Assembly (NCBI RefSeq): GCF_030295405.1
Contig: NZ_AP027080.1
Location: forward strand, 3,828,001 to 3,892,000
Direction of reading: 5' to 3'
Length of the DNA: 64,000 nucleotides
Source: Mesoterricola silvestris
GTDB taxonomy: Bacteria > Acidobacteriota > Holophagae > Holophagales > Holophagaceae
In this document: one piece after another, positions 17,065 to 25,049 of the stretch
Layout: each line of letters opens with the position of its first letter
How positions within the stretch are numbered: position 1 is the stretch's first letter
Program-made: the position numbers and the translations under genes
Notes under the pieces: generated by a model
What the model was told of the DNA's origin: nothing
What the model saw: the letters and a program-made list of their open reading frames with translations, nothing else
The model's database searches: none

Positions 17065-17179
17065 GGCGACGATCTTCCTTGTCACGGGAGGGGGCCTGGG
17101 CGCACCCTATTTCCCAGCGGATGAATCCGGGTCTCAACGCCCCATGCCGGGCCGGCGGATCCCCCCGCAAGGAGGCATC

Positions 17180-17512
17180 ATGATCACCAGACTCATCGAG
17201 GCAGCCACCCTCTTCGGCGCCGGCGCCGTCCTCCTCACGGGGAACCCCGCCATCGCCGCCACCCGGGTCGACCCCCAGGGCTCGGGCGCAGCGGTCTCCA
17301 TGGCCGGGTCCTGCGGCTCCGACGCCAAGAAGGACGACGCCGCCAAGGACAAGAAGGCCGCCGGCGCCAAGGCCAAGAAGGAGGGCTCCTGCGGCAAGGA
17401 CAAGAAGGCCAAGAAGGACGGCTCCTGCGGCAAGGACGGATCCTGCGGCAAGGACGGGTCCTGCGGCAAGGACAAGAAGGACAAGAAGGATCCGGCCCCG
17501 GCCAAGCCCTGA
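17180..17512 (+). CDS. HvfA-like Cys-repeat RiPP metallophore precursor
   Basis: The 110-residue protein has a Sec signal (LIEAATLFGAGAVLLTGNPA, cleavage likely after AIA at residue 26) and a Lys/Asp/Gly-rich mature part. Five cysteines (45, 71, 83, 89, 95) all lie in G-S-C-G units, four of them as (E/D)GSCGKD. HvfA peptides carry EGKCG-type repeats whose Cys are turned into oxazolone-thioamide copper ligands by an HvfB-HvfC pair, and exactly that pair follows here. The start is set by AAGGAGG just ahead of the ATG. The next gene starts in the overlapping TGATG. The motif EGSCG/DGSCG differs slightly from EGKCG. Confidence 0.85.
   Translation: MITRLIEAATLFGAGAVLLTGNPAIAATRVDPQGSGAAVSMAGSCGSDAKKDDAAKDKKAAGAKAKKEGSCGKDKKAKKDGSCGKDGSCGKDGSCGKDKKDKKDPAPAKP
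17420..17473 (+). repeat. Three tandem 18-bp repeats encoding GSCGKD
   Basis: Three near-identical 18-base units (starts 17420, 17438, 17456; pattern GGnTCCTGCGGCAAGGAC) encode the last three GSCGKD blocks of the HvfA-like peptide. Near-identity at silent positions points to recent tandem duplication, so copy number may vary between strains. Confidence 0.9.
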
Positions 17513-18354
17513 TGGATCCGGCCCCCTTCACCGGCATCGGCCTGGGCCTGCGGCGGCCCCACATGGAAGCCGCGGCCCGGGGCGAGGCCCGGGGGGTTCC
17601 CTTCTGGGAGGCCTGCCCGGAGAACCTCATCGGGGAGGGGGGCCGCCACCACCGGTGGGCCATGGCCGTGCTGGAGCGGGACCCGGTCCTCACCCACGGC
17701 CTCGCCCTTTCCGTGGGGGGGTTCGATGCCTGGGACGGGGACTACCTGCGCGAACTGGGGACCTTCCTCACGGCCACCGGCACCCCCTGGCACTCCGAGC
17801 ACCTGTGCTTCACCCGGGTGGACGGCCATTGCCTCCACGACCTGTTCCCCCTGCCCTTCACCCGGGAGGCGGCGCGGCACGCCATCGCCCGGGTGCGGGA
17901 CCTGCAGGCGCGCCTCCCGGTGCCCCTGATCCTGGAGAACATCACCTACTACGCCCCCCTGGGCCGGGGGGAGATGGAGGAGGCCCAGTTCATCGCGGAA
18001 GTGCTGGAAGGCGCCGACGCGGGGTGGCTCCTGGACATCAACAACGTCTACGTGAACGCCCTGAACTTCGGGTTCGACCCCCGGGAATGGCTGGCCTCCA
18101 TGCCCCTGCACCGGGTGGTCCAGATGCACATCGCCGGCCACCGGAGGATCGGGACCCTCACGGTGGACACCCACGGCGCCCCGGTCATCGGGCCCGTGGC
18201 CGAGCTCATGGCCTGGACCCTCCAGCGCATCGGCAGGCGGGTCCCCGTCCTCCTGGAGCGGGACAGCCACATCCCGGAGCTGGCGGAACTCCTGGCGGAG
18301 CGCGGGGCGCTCCAGGCCGTCTACGACGCGGCCCTGGGGCCGGTCCATGCCTGA
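17512..18354 (+). CDS. MNIO-family (DUF692) peptide-modifying enzyme, HvfB/BufB-like
   Basis: The 280-residue TIM-barrel protein shows DUF692 hallmarks in order: GIGLGLRRPH, PFWEACPENLIG, HSEHLCF, ENITYYAP (Glu/Asn metal-site region), LLDINNVYVNALNFGF, HIAGH and VLLERDSHIP. MNIO enzymes use two or three irons and oxygen to convert cysteines in a precursor into oxazolone-thioamide or other groups. The gene overlaps hvfA by one base and hvfC by 8, so the three are translationally coupled. Oxygen dependence of this family is worth noting in what looks like an anaerobe-capable organism. Confidence 0.92.
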   Translation: MDPAPFTGIGLGLRRPHMEAAARGEARGVPFWEACPENLIGEGGRHHRWAMAVLERDPVLTHGLALSVGGFDAWDGDYLRELGTFLTATGTPWHSEHLCFTRVDGHCLHDLFPLPFTREAARHAIARVRDLQARLPVPLILENITYYAPLGRGEMEEAQFIAEVLEGADAGWLLDINNVYVNALNFGFDPREWLASMPLHRVVQMHIAGHRRIGTLTVDTHGAPVIGPVAELMAWTLQRIGRRVPVLLERDSHIPELAELLAERGALQAVYDAALGPVHA

Positions 18355-19078
18355 GTCCCGGACCCTGCGCCTCCAGCGCTCCCTGGCGGCCCTGGTGCTG
18401 GACGCCGAACCTCCGGTTTCCGAGACCTTCGACGGCTTCCGGGAGGCGCTCCTGGCCTACCGGGACCTGGCCCGGCCCAGCCTCGTGGATCCCCTGGAGT
18501 CCATGTTCCCCGTCACCCTGGCCCTGCTGGGGGAGGAGGGGGCCTGGACCCCCTGCGTCGACGCCTTCCTGGAAGCCCGCTGCGTGCCCAGCGGCCATCA
18601 CCGGGACATCGCCCCGGCCTTCCTGGGCTGGCTGGCGCGCACCGGCTGGGGCCGGGACCGGTGGCCCTTCCTGCTGGAGCTGGTCCACTGGGAGCTGCTG
18701 GAAACCCTGGTGTACCGCTTCGAGGACGCGCCGGCGCCCGGGGGCCTGGAGCCCCGGCCCGGCCTGGAATCCCGGGTGGTGCTGGATCCGGCGACGCGCC
18801 TGGTCTCCTACGCCCACGCCGTGCACCGGGCCACGGAGGCCGCGCCCCGCCCGGAGCCCGGCCCCGTCCACCTCCTGGCCCACCGGGACCCGGAGGGCCT
18901 CTTCGAAGTCCTGGAACTCACCCCCGCCACGGCCCACCTGCTCACCGAAGGCGCCTCCCGGCCCATCGGGGCGGTGCTGGGGGACCTGGGCATCCCGGAC
19001 CCCGCGCCCGCCCTGGCCTTCCTGGCCAATCTCAGGGCGGCCGGCGCCCTCGCGGGGTTCGCGCCCCGGGAAGGCTGA
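18347..19078 (+). CDS. HvfC/BufC-like MNIO partner protein (DUF2063-type)
   Basis: The 243-residue protein resembles HvfC. Its N-terminal helical DUF2063 domain (RTLRLQRSLAALVL; AYRDLARPSLVDPLESMFPV) is annotated in databases as a putative DNA-binding domain but acts as the precursor-recognition partner. A C-terminal wHTH-like region (LLAHRDPEGLFEVLELTPAT) follows. It pairs with the MNIO enzyme encoded just upstream, whose last 8 bases it overlaps. The DoxX-type HvfD membrane protein found in Haemophilus clusters is absent here; a MacB-like permease lies convergent instead. Function is inferred from the cluster. Confidence 0.85.
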   Translation: MPESRTLRLQRSLAALVLDAEPPVSETFDGFREALLAYRDLARPSLVDPLESMFPVTLALLGEEGAWTPCVDAFLEARCVPSGHHRDIAPAFLGWLARTGWGRDRWPFLLELVHWELLETLVYRFEDAPAPGGLEPRPGLESRVVLDPATRLVSYAHAVHRATEAAPRPEPGPVHLLAHRDPEGLFEVLELTPATAHLLTEGASRPIGAVLGDLGIPDPAPALAFLANLRAAGALAGFAPREG

Positions 19079-19093
19079 GGGGAACGCCGCGGG

Positions 19094-20320
19094 CTATTCG
19101 TACCTCAGCGCGTCGATCACGTCCAGCCGGGAGGCCTTGAGGGCCGGCAGGAACCCGGCCAGCACCCCCACCGTCCCGCTGAAGCCCAGGCCCAGGGCCA
19201 CCGCCCAGGTCTCCATCACCGCCGGGGTGGAGGTGGCGCTGCGCAGGATCCACAGAGTCCCCCCGGCCAGGGCGATGCCGATGGCCCCGCCCAGCACGGA
19301 CATCACCACGGCCTCGGTGAGGAACTGCAGCAGGATCGTGCGGCGCAGGGCCCCGATGGCCCTGCGCACGCCGATCTCCCGGGTGCGCTCCGTGACCGAC
19401 ACCAGCATGATGTTGGAGATGCCGATGCCCCCCACCACCAGGGAGATGGCCGCCGCCAGGGCCAGGAAGAGGGTCAGCACATCGGCCTGCTGGCCCATCA
19501 TCTTCACCAGGTCGTCCTGCTTGCGGATGGTGAAGGGGGACTCGTCCCTGTCGGCCACGCGCAGGCGCTGCCTCAGCAGGGCGGTGATCTCGCCTTCGGC
19601 CAGCTGGGCCCGGCCCTCCTGGGCGCTCACCAGCAGGTTGGAGATGCGGTCCCGGCCCATGAGCTTGTGCATGACCGTGGTGTAGGGGGCGACGATGACG
19701 TCGTCCTGGTCGCCCATCATGCCGGCGCCCTTGGAGGCCAGGAGCCCCACGATCTCGAAGGGCAGCTTGCCGATGCGGATGACCTGCCCGATGGGGTCCT
19801 CCCCGCCCGGGAAGAGGTTCTTCACGACCGTGGTGCCCACCACGCACACCTTGGCCTGGCCCTTCACCTCGCCCTTCGTGAAGACCCGCCCGTCCTTGAG
19901 GGTCCATCCCTGGATGCGCGCGAAGCCCTCGCCCGCGCCCTGGACGCTGGTGAGGTAGTTGAAGCTCTGGAACACCGCCGCCTGGGAGGTGCGCACCTGG
20001 GGGGTCGCGGCCACCACGCTGGTGGAGGCCAGCTCCTGCTCGATGAGGGCGGCGTCCTCCTCCCGCAGCACCTCCACGCCCCCCGCGGCCATGGGTCCCA
20101 TGCGGCTGTTGGCGGAGCTGCCGCCGTTGAAGATGATGAGGGTGTTGGAGCCCATGTTCTGGATCACGGCCAGGGTGGCCTGCTTGGAGCCCGTGCCGAT
20201 GCCGATCATCACGATGACCGATCCCACGCCGATGATGATGCCCAGCATCGTGAGGATGGCCCGGGAGAGATTGCGGGCGAGGGATGCCAGGGCCAGGCGG
20301 AACAGCTCGCGGAGGTCCAT
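19094..20320 (-). CDS. MacB-type ABC transporter permease (FtsX fold)
   Basis: The 408 residues have one N-terminal membrane helix (LSRAILTMLGIIIGVGSVIV), a large periplasmic MacB-PCD domain, and three C-terminal helices ending SRLDVIDALRYE, the standard FtsX/MacB tail. The NBD that is fused in Escherichia coli MacB is absent, so an ATPase must come from another gene, and none is next to it. The adaptor encoded 7 bases upstream is its partner. Such tripartite pumps export peptides, siderophores or macrolides. The convergent HvfA cassette could be a client, but that is speculation from proximity. Confidence 0.9.
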   Translation of the reverse strand: MDLRELFRLALASLARNLSRAILTMLGIIIGVGSVIVMIGIGTGSKQATLAVIQNMGSNTLIIFNGGSSANSRMGPMAAGGVEVLREEDAALIEQELASTSVVAATPQVRTSQAAVFQSFNYLTSVQGAGEGFARIQGWTLKDGRVFTKGEVKGQAKVCVVGTTVVKNLFPGGEDPIGQVIRIGKLPFEIVGLLASKGAGMMGDQDDVIVAPYTTVMHKLMGRDRISNLLVSAQEGRAQLAEGEITALLRQRLRVADRDESPFTIRKQDDLVKMMGQQADVLTLFLALAAAISLVVGGIGISNIMLVSVTERTREIGVRRAIGALRRTILLQFLTEAVVMSVLGGAIGIALAGGTLWILRSATSTPAVMETWAVALGLGFSGTVGVLAGFLPALKASRLDVIDALRYE

Positions 20321-20327
20321 GGCGGCC

Positions 20328-21542
20328 TCAGCGGGGGGGAGGCCCGGCGGGACCTCCCAGGGGCGAGGCCTTGGCGGGAGCCGCCGCGGCGGCGGCGTCC
20401 CCCGAGCCGGCGAGGATCGTCATGCCCTCCCGGATGCCCTCCCCGGCGATCTCGGAGAACTGGCTTCCGGCGGTGCCCACCTTGACCGGGATCGCCCGGG
20501 GGGCGCCGTTCTCCAGGACCCAGACCCGGTCGCCCCCGGGGGCGGCATGCCCCCCGGGGTTGAAGCGCAGGGCGGCGTTGGGCACCCGCAGCACGTTGTT
20601 GCGGGCCGACGTGAGGATGGCCACGTTGGCCGTCATGCCCGGGAAGAGCGCCATCTCGCCGCGGTAGACGCGGCTTCCGGCGGGGGCGTAGCGCCCCGTG
20701 GCCGGGGCCTTGGCGGGCTGGCCCGCGGCGGCGGGCCGGGGCACGTTGGCCACCTCCATCACCACCGAGTAGGTCACCACGTTGCTGGATACGGTGGGAT
20801 TGAGCTGCACCTCGCTCACCGAGCCCCGGAAGGACATGCCCGGGTAGCTGTCCACCGTGAAGGTCACCTCCTGCCCGGCCTGGATGGATCCGATATCGGC
20901 CTCGTCGATGGCCGCCGTCACCTTCATGCGGGAGAGATCGTTGGCGATGGAGAAGAGGCTGGGGGTGCTGAAGCTGGCCGCCACGGTCTGGCCCACGTCC
21001 ACCACCCGCGACACCACCACCCCGTCCACGGGCGCCGTGATGGTGCAGTAGCCCAGGTTGATCCGCGCCTTCCGCAGGGCGGCCTGGGCCGATTCCAGGT
21101 TGCCCAGGGCGGTCTCGTACGCGTTGACCTTGGCGTCCAGGTCGGCGGCGGAAAGGAGCTTCTCCGCGGCCAGGCGGCGGTTGCGGTCCAGGTCGTCCTT
21201 GGCCAGGACGCAGGCGGCCTTGGCCTTGCGCAGGGAGGCCAGGGCGTCCGCCACCACCGTCTCGTTCACGGTGGCGTCGATGCGGGCCACCACCTGGCCC
21301 TTCCTGACGATGCTGTTGAAGTCCGCGAGGAGGCTGGTCACCACCCCCGACACCTGGGTGCCCACGGACACCTGGGTCAGGGCGTTCACGGTGCCCGTGG
21401 CCGTCACCCGCCGGCTCACGTCGCCCCGCTCCACCCGGGCGAAGCGCCAGGATGCGGGCGCCTTGGGCCGGATGGCCACCCAGGCGGCGCAGCCCGCCAG
21501 GGCGAGGGCGACGGGGATTCCCAGAAGGACGGCAGGTCTCAT
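20328..21542 (-). CDS. MacA-like periplasmic adaptor (HlyD/RND MFP family)
   Basis: The protein of about 404 residues has an N-terminal anchor helix (AVLLGIPVALALAGCAAWVA). It then has a lipoyl half (RVTATGTVNALTQVSVGTQV), a coiled-coil hairpin (about residues 95-170), the second lipoyl half (YCTITAPVDGVVVSR) and beta-barrel domains, ending in an Ala/Gly/Pro-rich tail. This is the MacA arrangement for linking an ABC permease to an outer-membrane channel. I use the ATG at 21542; an upstream TTG is less likely. It is translated just ahead of the MacB-like permease. No TolC-like or ATPase gene is adjacent. Confidence 0.9.
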   Translation of the reverse strand: MRPAVLLGIPVALALAGCAAWVAIRPKAPASWRFARVERGDVSRRVTATGTVNALTQVSVGTQVSGVVTSLLADFNSIVRKGQVVARIDATVNETVVADALASLRKAKAACVLAKDDLDRNRRLAAEKLLSAADLDAKVNAYETALGNLESAQAALRKARINLGYCTITAPVDGVVVSRVVDVGQTVAASFSTPSLFSIANDLSRMKVTAAIDEADIGSIQAGQEVTFTVDSYPGMSFRGSVSEVQLNPTVSSNVVTYSVVMEVANVPRPAAAGQPAKAPATGRYAPAGSRVYRGEMALFPGMTANVAILTSARNNVLRVPNAALRFNPGGHAAPGGDRVWVLENGAPRAIPVKVGTAGSQFSEIAGEGIREGMTILAGSGDAAAAAAPAKASPLGGPAGPPPR

Positions 21543-21673
21543 GGCGGATTCCAAGGAGCGGGGGGTGCGGGTCCGGCTTCCTGAGAATAGACGCGCGGGG
21601 CCCGCGGCCGTTCAGTGCCGCCGCCCAACCGCCTGGATCCGCCGCCGGATCGCGCCCCCTCCCCGCCGTATGT

Positions 21674-23362
21674 TCAGTAGGCCTGGTCGTGCACCCCCGC
21701 CACGGCCCGCCCCGAGGGATCGGCCCGGTCCTTGAACGAGGGGTCCCAGGCCAGGGCGGCCGGGGTGGAGCAGGCCACGCTGGCCTCGAAGGGCACGCAG
21801 TTCACGGCGGTGGCCATGGGGTAGTGGGATTCGAAGAGCTGCCGGTAGAGGTAGGCCTCCTTGGTGAGCGGGGTCTTCACCGGGAAGCGCACCCCGGCCC
21901 CCCGCATCATGCCGTCGCTGACCTCCGCCTCGGCGTGGGCCTTGAGGGCGTTGATCCAGCCGTAGCCGACGCCGTCGGAGAACTGCTCCTTCTGGCGCCA
22001 CAGCACCTCGTCGGGGATCCAGCCGTCGAAGGCCTGGCGCAGCAGATGCTTCTCGATGTTGCGGGGGGTGTTGCGGGGCATCTTGAGGGAGGGGTCGATG
22101 TTCATGGCCACGTCCAGGAACTCCCGGTCCAGGAAGGGCACCCGGGCCTCCACGCTCCAGGCGGCGGCGGACTTGTTGGCCCGGAGGCAGTCGTAGAGGT
22201 GCAGCTTCGAGAGCTTGGTCACCGTCTCCTGGTGCAGGGCCGGCCCCGACGGGGCCTTGTGGAAGTAGAGGTAGCCCCCGAAGATCTCGTCGGCGCCCTC
22301 CCCGCTCAGGACCATCTTGATGCCCATGGCGCGGATCTTGCGCATCATGAGGAACATGGGCGTGGAGGCCCGGATGGTGGTGATGTCGAAGGTCTCCAGG
22401 TGGTAGATCACGTCCGACAGCGCGTCCAGGCCCTCCTGGACGGTGAAGTGGATCTCGTGGTGGATGGCGCCGATGTGCTCGGCGACCCGGCGCGCCGGGG
22501 CGAGGTCCGGGGCGTCCTTGAGGCCCACGGCGAAGGAGTGGATGCGGGGCCACCAGGCCGGGCCGCGGTCGTCCTCCTCCACCCGGTTCTCCCGGTAGCG
22601 CGCGGCGATGGCCGCGATGATGGAGGAATCCACCCCGCCCGAGATGAGGAGCCCGTACGGCACGTCGCACATGAGCTGCCGGTGCACGGCCTCCGTGAGG
22701 GCCTTGCGCAGCGCCTCGGCGTCGTAGGGCCTCGACGGCACGAAGCCGGGCTCGGCCCACTTCGGCTCGTAGTAGCGCTGGAACCCCTTCTCCTTCTGGT
22801 GCCCCTGGTAGTAGCACCCCGCCGGGAACTCCTGGATCCGCTCGCAGTGCCCGGCCAGGGCCTTGAGCTCGGAGGCCACGTACAGGTGCTCCTGCCGGTC
22901 CCAGCCCAGGTAGAGGGGCACCACGCCGATGGGGTCCCGGGCGATGAGGTAGGTGCCGTTGCGCGGGTCGTAGAGCACGAACGCGAAGATCCCGTTCATG
23001 GCGTTGAGGAAGGCCTTGGGCGACGCCTCGTCGTAGAGGTAGAGGATCACCTCGCAGTCGGACCGGGTCTGGAAGTCGTGGGGCTCCCGCAGCCCCTTGC
23101 GCAGCTCGGCGTGGTTGTAGATCTCGCCGTTGACCGTCAGGAGGTTGCCCGTGAGGGTGTCCACCAGCGGCTGGGCCCCGTGCTCCACGTCCACGATGGA
23201 AAGCCGCTCGTGGGCGAGGATGGCGTGCTCGTCGCTGAAGATCCCGCTCCAGTCGGGCCCCCGGTGCCTGAGCTTGCGGGCCATGGAGAGGGCCTGCCTG
23301 CGCAGCTCCCCGGAATTGGACCGGGCGGGATCAATGTCGAGGATGGCCAGGATGCCGCACAT
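21674..23362 (-). CDS. asnB: Asparagine synthase (glutamine-hydrolysing), class B
   Basis: The 562-residue enzyme makes asparagine from aspartate, glutamine and ATP. The start is set by the essential N-terminal Cys nucleophile (MCGILAILD), which follows directly on the ATG at 23362; AAGGA stands 6 bases upstream. The glutaminase half includes RHRGPDWSG and NGEIYNHAELR. The synthetase half has the pyrophosphate loop SGGVDSS (about residue 240) and SGEGADEIFGGY. The 163 bases in front hold a short Asn-rich leader ORF and an intrinsic terminator, so expression is probably controlled by attenuation. A short Met-led extension upstream of MCG is in frame but would block Cys2. Confidence 0.96.
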   Translation of the reverse strand: MCGILAILDIDPARSNSGELRRQALSMARKLRHRGPDWSGIFSDEHAILAHERLSIVDVEHGAQPLVDTLTGNLLTVNGEIYNHAELRKGLREPHDFQTRSDCEVILYLYDEASPKAFLNAMNGIFAFVLYDPRNGTYLIARDPIGVVPLYLGWDRQEHLYVASELKALAGHCERIQEFPAGCYYQGHQKEKGFQRYYEPKWAEPGFVPSRPYDAEALRKALTEAVHRQLMCDVPYGLLISGGVDSSIIAAIAARYRENRVEEDDRGPAWWPRIHSFAVGLKDAPDLAPARRVAEHIGAIHHEIHFTVQEGLDALSDVIYHLETFDITTIRASTPMFLMMRKIRAMGIKMVLSGEGADEIFGGYLYFHKAPSGPALHQETVTKLSKLHLYDCLRANKSAAAWSVEARVPFLDREFLDVAMNIDPSLKMPRNTPRNIEKHLLRQAFDGWIPDEVLWRQKEQFSDGVGYGWINALKAHAEAEVSDGMMRGAGVRFPVKTPLTKEAYLYRQLFESHYPMATAVNCVPFEASVACSTPAALAWDPSFKDRADPSGRAVAGVHDQAY

Positions 23363-23383
23363 GGTGGTTCCTTTCATGGAGAT

Positions 23384-23410
23384 AAAAAAAGCCCCACGCG
23401 AGCGTGGGGC
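23384..23410 (-). terminator. Intrinsic terminator in the asnB leader
   Basis: On the minus strand an 8-bp GC stem GCCCCACG/CGTGGGGC with loop CTCG (23391-23410) is followed by seven U. It lies 22 bases ahead of the asnB start codon and after the leader ORF stop, the position of an attenuator. It could also simply end the ilvA message. Confidence 0.92.
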
Positions 23411-23450
23411 GGAAGCGAGGTTGATCCGTCAGGATCACCAACTCCACCCC
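23406..23450 (-). promoter_or_regulatory. Antiterminator pairing in the asnB leader
   Basis: On the minus strand GGGGUGGAG (23442-23450), encoded by the leader codons right after the Asn and Pro runs, can pair with CUUCCGCCCC (23406-23415). The latter contains the start of the terminator stem. The duplex is 9 bp with two G-U pairs and excludes the terminator. A ribosome stalled at the Asn codons leaves it free, whereas one reaching the stop covers it. A separate UGAUCC/GGAUCA hairpin lies between. Confidence 0.65.
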
Positions 23451-23512
23451 GGGGGCGGATTATTGTTGGCGAAGTTCACGGACGCGGAAGGCATGGTGGA
23501 AGTATTGGTCAC
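23435..23512 (-). CDS. Asn-rich leader peptide of asnB (proposed)
   Basis: A 25-codon ORF starts at GTG 23512 after a G-rich run. An internal ATG at 23494 would give 19 residues. The ORF ends at TGA 23435-23437. The peptide has five Asn in 25 residues, including VNFANNNPPPGWSW at its end, with the run read from AAC AAT AAT. AAT is a disfavoured codon in this GC-rich genome, which would make ribosomes more sensitive to charged tRNA-Asn supply. It lies between ilvA and asnB and ends 25 bases before the terminator stem. I infer a role in ribosome-mediated attenuation. The peptide itself needs no function. Confidence 0.7.
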   Translation of the reverse strand: MTNTSTMPSASVNFANNNPPPGWSW

Positions 23513-23525
23513 GGTCCCCCCCAGG

Positions 23526-25049
23526 TCAAGCAAGGAAGAAGCGGTAGGCGGGATTGTCCCTCTCATCCGCCCATTCGTAGCCCAGCTCCCCCAGGAAGGC
23601 CAGGAAGGCCCCTTCGTCCTCCCGGGGCACCTCCATGCCCGCCAGCACCCGGCCCACGTCGGCGCCGTGGTTGCGGTAGTGGAAGAGGGTGATGTTCCAG
23701 CCCCGGCTCATGCGCGTCAGGAAGCGCAGCAGCGCGCCGGGGCGCTCGGGGAACTCGAACCGGTACACCCGCTCCAGTTCGGGGTTGGGGGTGAAGCCCC
23801 AGGCCAGGTGCCGGAGGTGCAGCTTGGCCAGCTCGTTGCCCGTGAGGTCCACCGCCAGGAGGCCGTGGGCGTGGAAGAGGGCCATGAGCGCATCCACCTC
23901 CTCCCGGCCCGACACCTGGATGCCCACGAAGATCCGCGCGCTGGTCGCGTCCGAGTAGCGGTAGTTGAACTCCGTGATGGACCGGTTCCCGATGAGCTCG
24001 CAGAAGGCCCGGAAGCTGCCGGGGCGCTCCGGGATGACCACGGCGAACAGGGCCTCCCGCCGCTCCCCGGACCCCGCCCGCTCCGCCACGAAGCGCAGCC
24101 GGTCGAAGTTCAGGTTGGCCCCGCTGAGGATGGCCGCCAGGTCCAGGCCCTTGCGGCCCTCGGCCCACCTGCGCAGGCCCGCCACGGACAGGGCCCCGCT
24201 GGGCTCCAGCACGGTGCGGTTCTCCGAGAAGACGTCCTTGATGGCCGCGCAGATCTCGTCGGTGCCCACCCGCACCACCTCGTCCACGGCGTCCCGGCAC
24301 AGGCGGAAGGGAAGCTCCCCCACCTGGCGCACCGCCACGCCGTCCGCGAAGATCCCCGTGTGGTCCAGCTTCACGGGCCGCCCCGCGGCCAGGGCCCGGG
24401 CCAGGCAGTCCGAGTCCTCCGGCTCCACGCCGATGACGCGGATGGAGGGCATGAGCCGCTTGATGCAGGTGGCCACCCCCGCGATGAGTCCGCCCCCGCC
24501 CACCGGCACGAAGACCGCGTCCAGCCCCCGGGGCCGCTGGCGGAGCAGTTCCAGGCCCACGGTGCCCTGCCCGGCGATGACGTCCGGATCGTCGTAGGGG
24601 TGGATGGGGGTGAGCCCTTCCCCCGCCAGGCGCAGCGCCTCGGCCGCGGCCTCGTCGAAGGTGTCGCCGTGGAGCCGCACCTCCCCGCCCAGGCGGCGCA
24701 CCGCGTCCACCTTGATGGAAGGCGTGGTGACGGGCATGACGATCACCGCCCTGCACCCCAGCTTCCGCGCGGCCAGGGCCACGCCCTGGGCGTGGTTCCC
24801 CGCCGAGGCCGCCACCACGCCCCTGGCCCTTTCGTCCGGGCCCAGCTTCGCCATGCGGGCGTAGGCCCCCCGCAGCTTGAAGGAGAACACGGGCTGCAGG
24901 TCCTCGCGCTTGAACCAGACCCGGTGGCACAGGGCCGCGGACAGGAGGGGGGCGGCCTCCAGCGGGGATTCCACGGCCACGTCGTACACCGGGGCCGTGA
25001 GCATGCCGTTGAAGACCGCGAGGCCCTCCGGATCTAGGCCGCCCTGCAT
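23526..25049 (-). CDS. ilvA: Threonine ammonia-lyase, biosynthetic
   Basis: The 507-residue PLP enzyme converts threonine to 2-oxobutyrate, the first step of isoleucine synthesis. The catalytic domain begins MLTAPVYDVAVESPLEAAPL and has the PLP lysine in PVFSFKLRGAYARM (about residue 58) and the phosphate loop PVGGGGLIAG. Two C-terminal ACT-like regulatory repeats follow (FAVVIPERPGSFRAFCELIG and YRFEFPERPGALLRFLTRMS), so feedback inhibition by isoleucine is expected, unlike in short catabolic TdcB forms. The start at 25049 overlaps the stop of the lysR gene by 16 bases. The pair is preceded by a Val/Ile leader peptide and terminator. Confidence 0.95.
   Translation of the reverse strand: MQGGLDPEGLAVFNGMLTAPVYDVAVESPLEAAPLLSAALCHRVWFKREDLQPVFSFKLRGAYARMAKLGPDERARGVVAASAGNHAQGVALAARKLGCRAVIVMPVTTPSIKVDAVRRLGGEVRLHGDTFDEAAAEALRLAGEGLTPIHPYDDPDVIAGQGTVGLELLRQRPRGLDAVFVPVGGGGLIAGVATCIKRLMPSIRVIGVEPEDSDCLARALAAGRPVKLDHTGIFADGVAVRQVGELPFRLCRDAVDEVVRVGTDEICAAIKDVFSENRTVLEPSGALSVAGLRRWAEGRKGLDLAAILSGANLNFDRLRFVAERAGSGERREALFAVVIPERPGSFRAFCELIGNRSITEFNYRYSDATSARIFVGIQVSGREEVDALMALFHAHGLLAVDLTGNELAKLHLRHLAWGFTPNPELERVYRFEFPERPGALLRFLTRMSRGWNITLFHYRNHGADVGRVLAGMEVPREDEGAFLAFLGELGYEWADERDNPAYRFFLA

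Noticed and set aside
15664-17085. Minus-strand extension of dsrC across the mocR gene
   Set aside because: The conserved DsrC begins at the ATG at 15663; the upstream part is a Gly/His-rich shadow of mocR.
17420-17473. Tandem repeat as a sign of assembly error
   Set aside because: The 18-bp units keep the reading frame and encode a meaningful GSCGKD block, with small silent differences between units.
17180-17512. Spurious lysine-rich low-complexity ORF
   Set aside because: The signal peptide, strong ribosome site, GSCG spacing and overlap with MNIO and HvfC-like genes support a real RiPP precursor.
23384-23410. Plain transcription terminator of ilvA only
   Set aside because: It is not excluded, but the Asn-run leader ORF, the competing pairing and the position 22 bases before asnB favour an attenuator.
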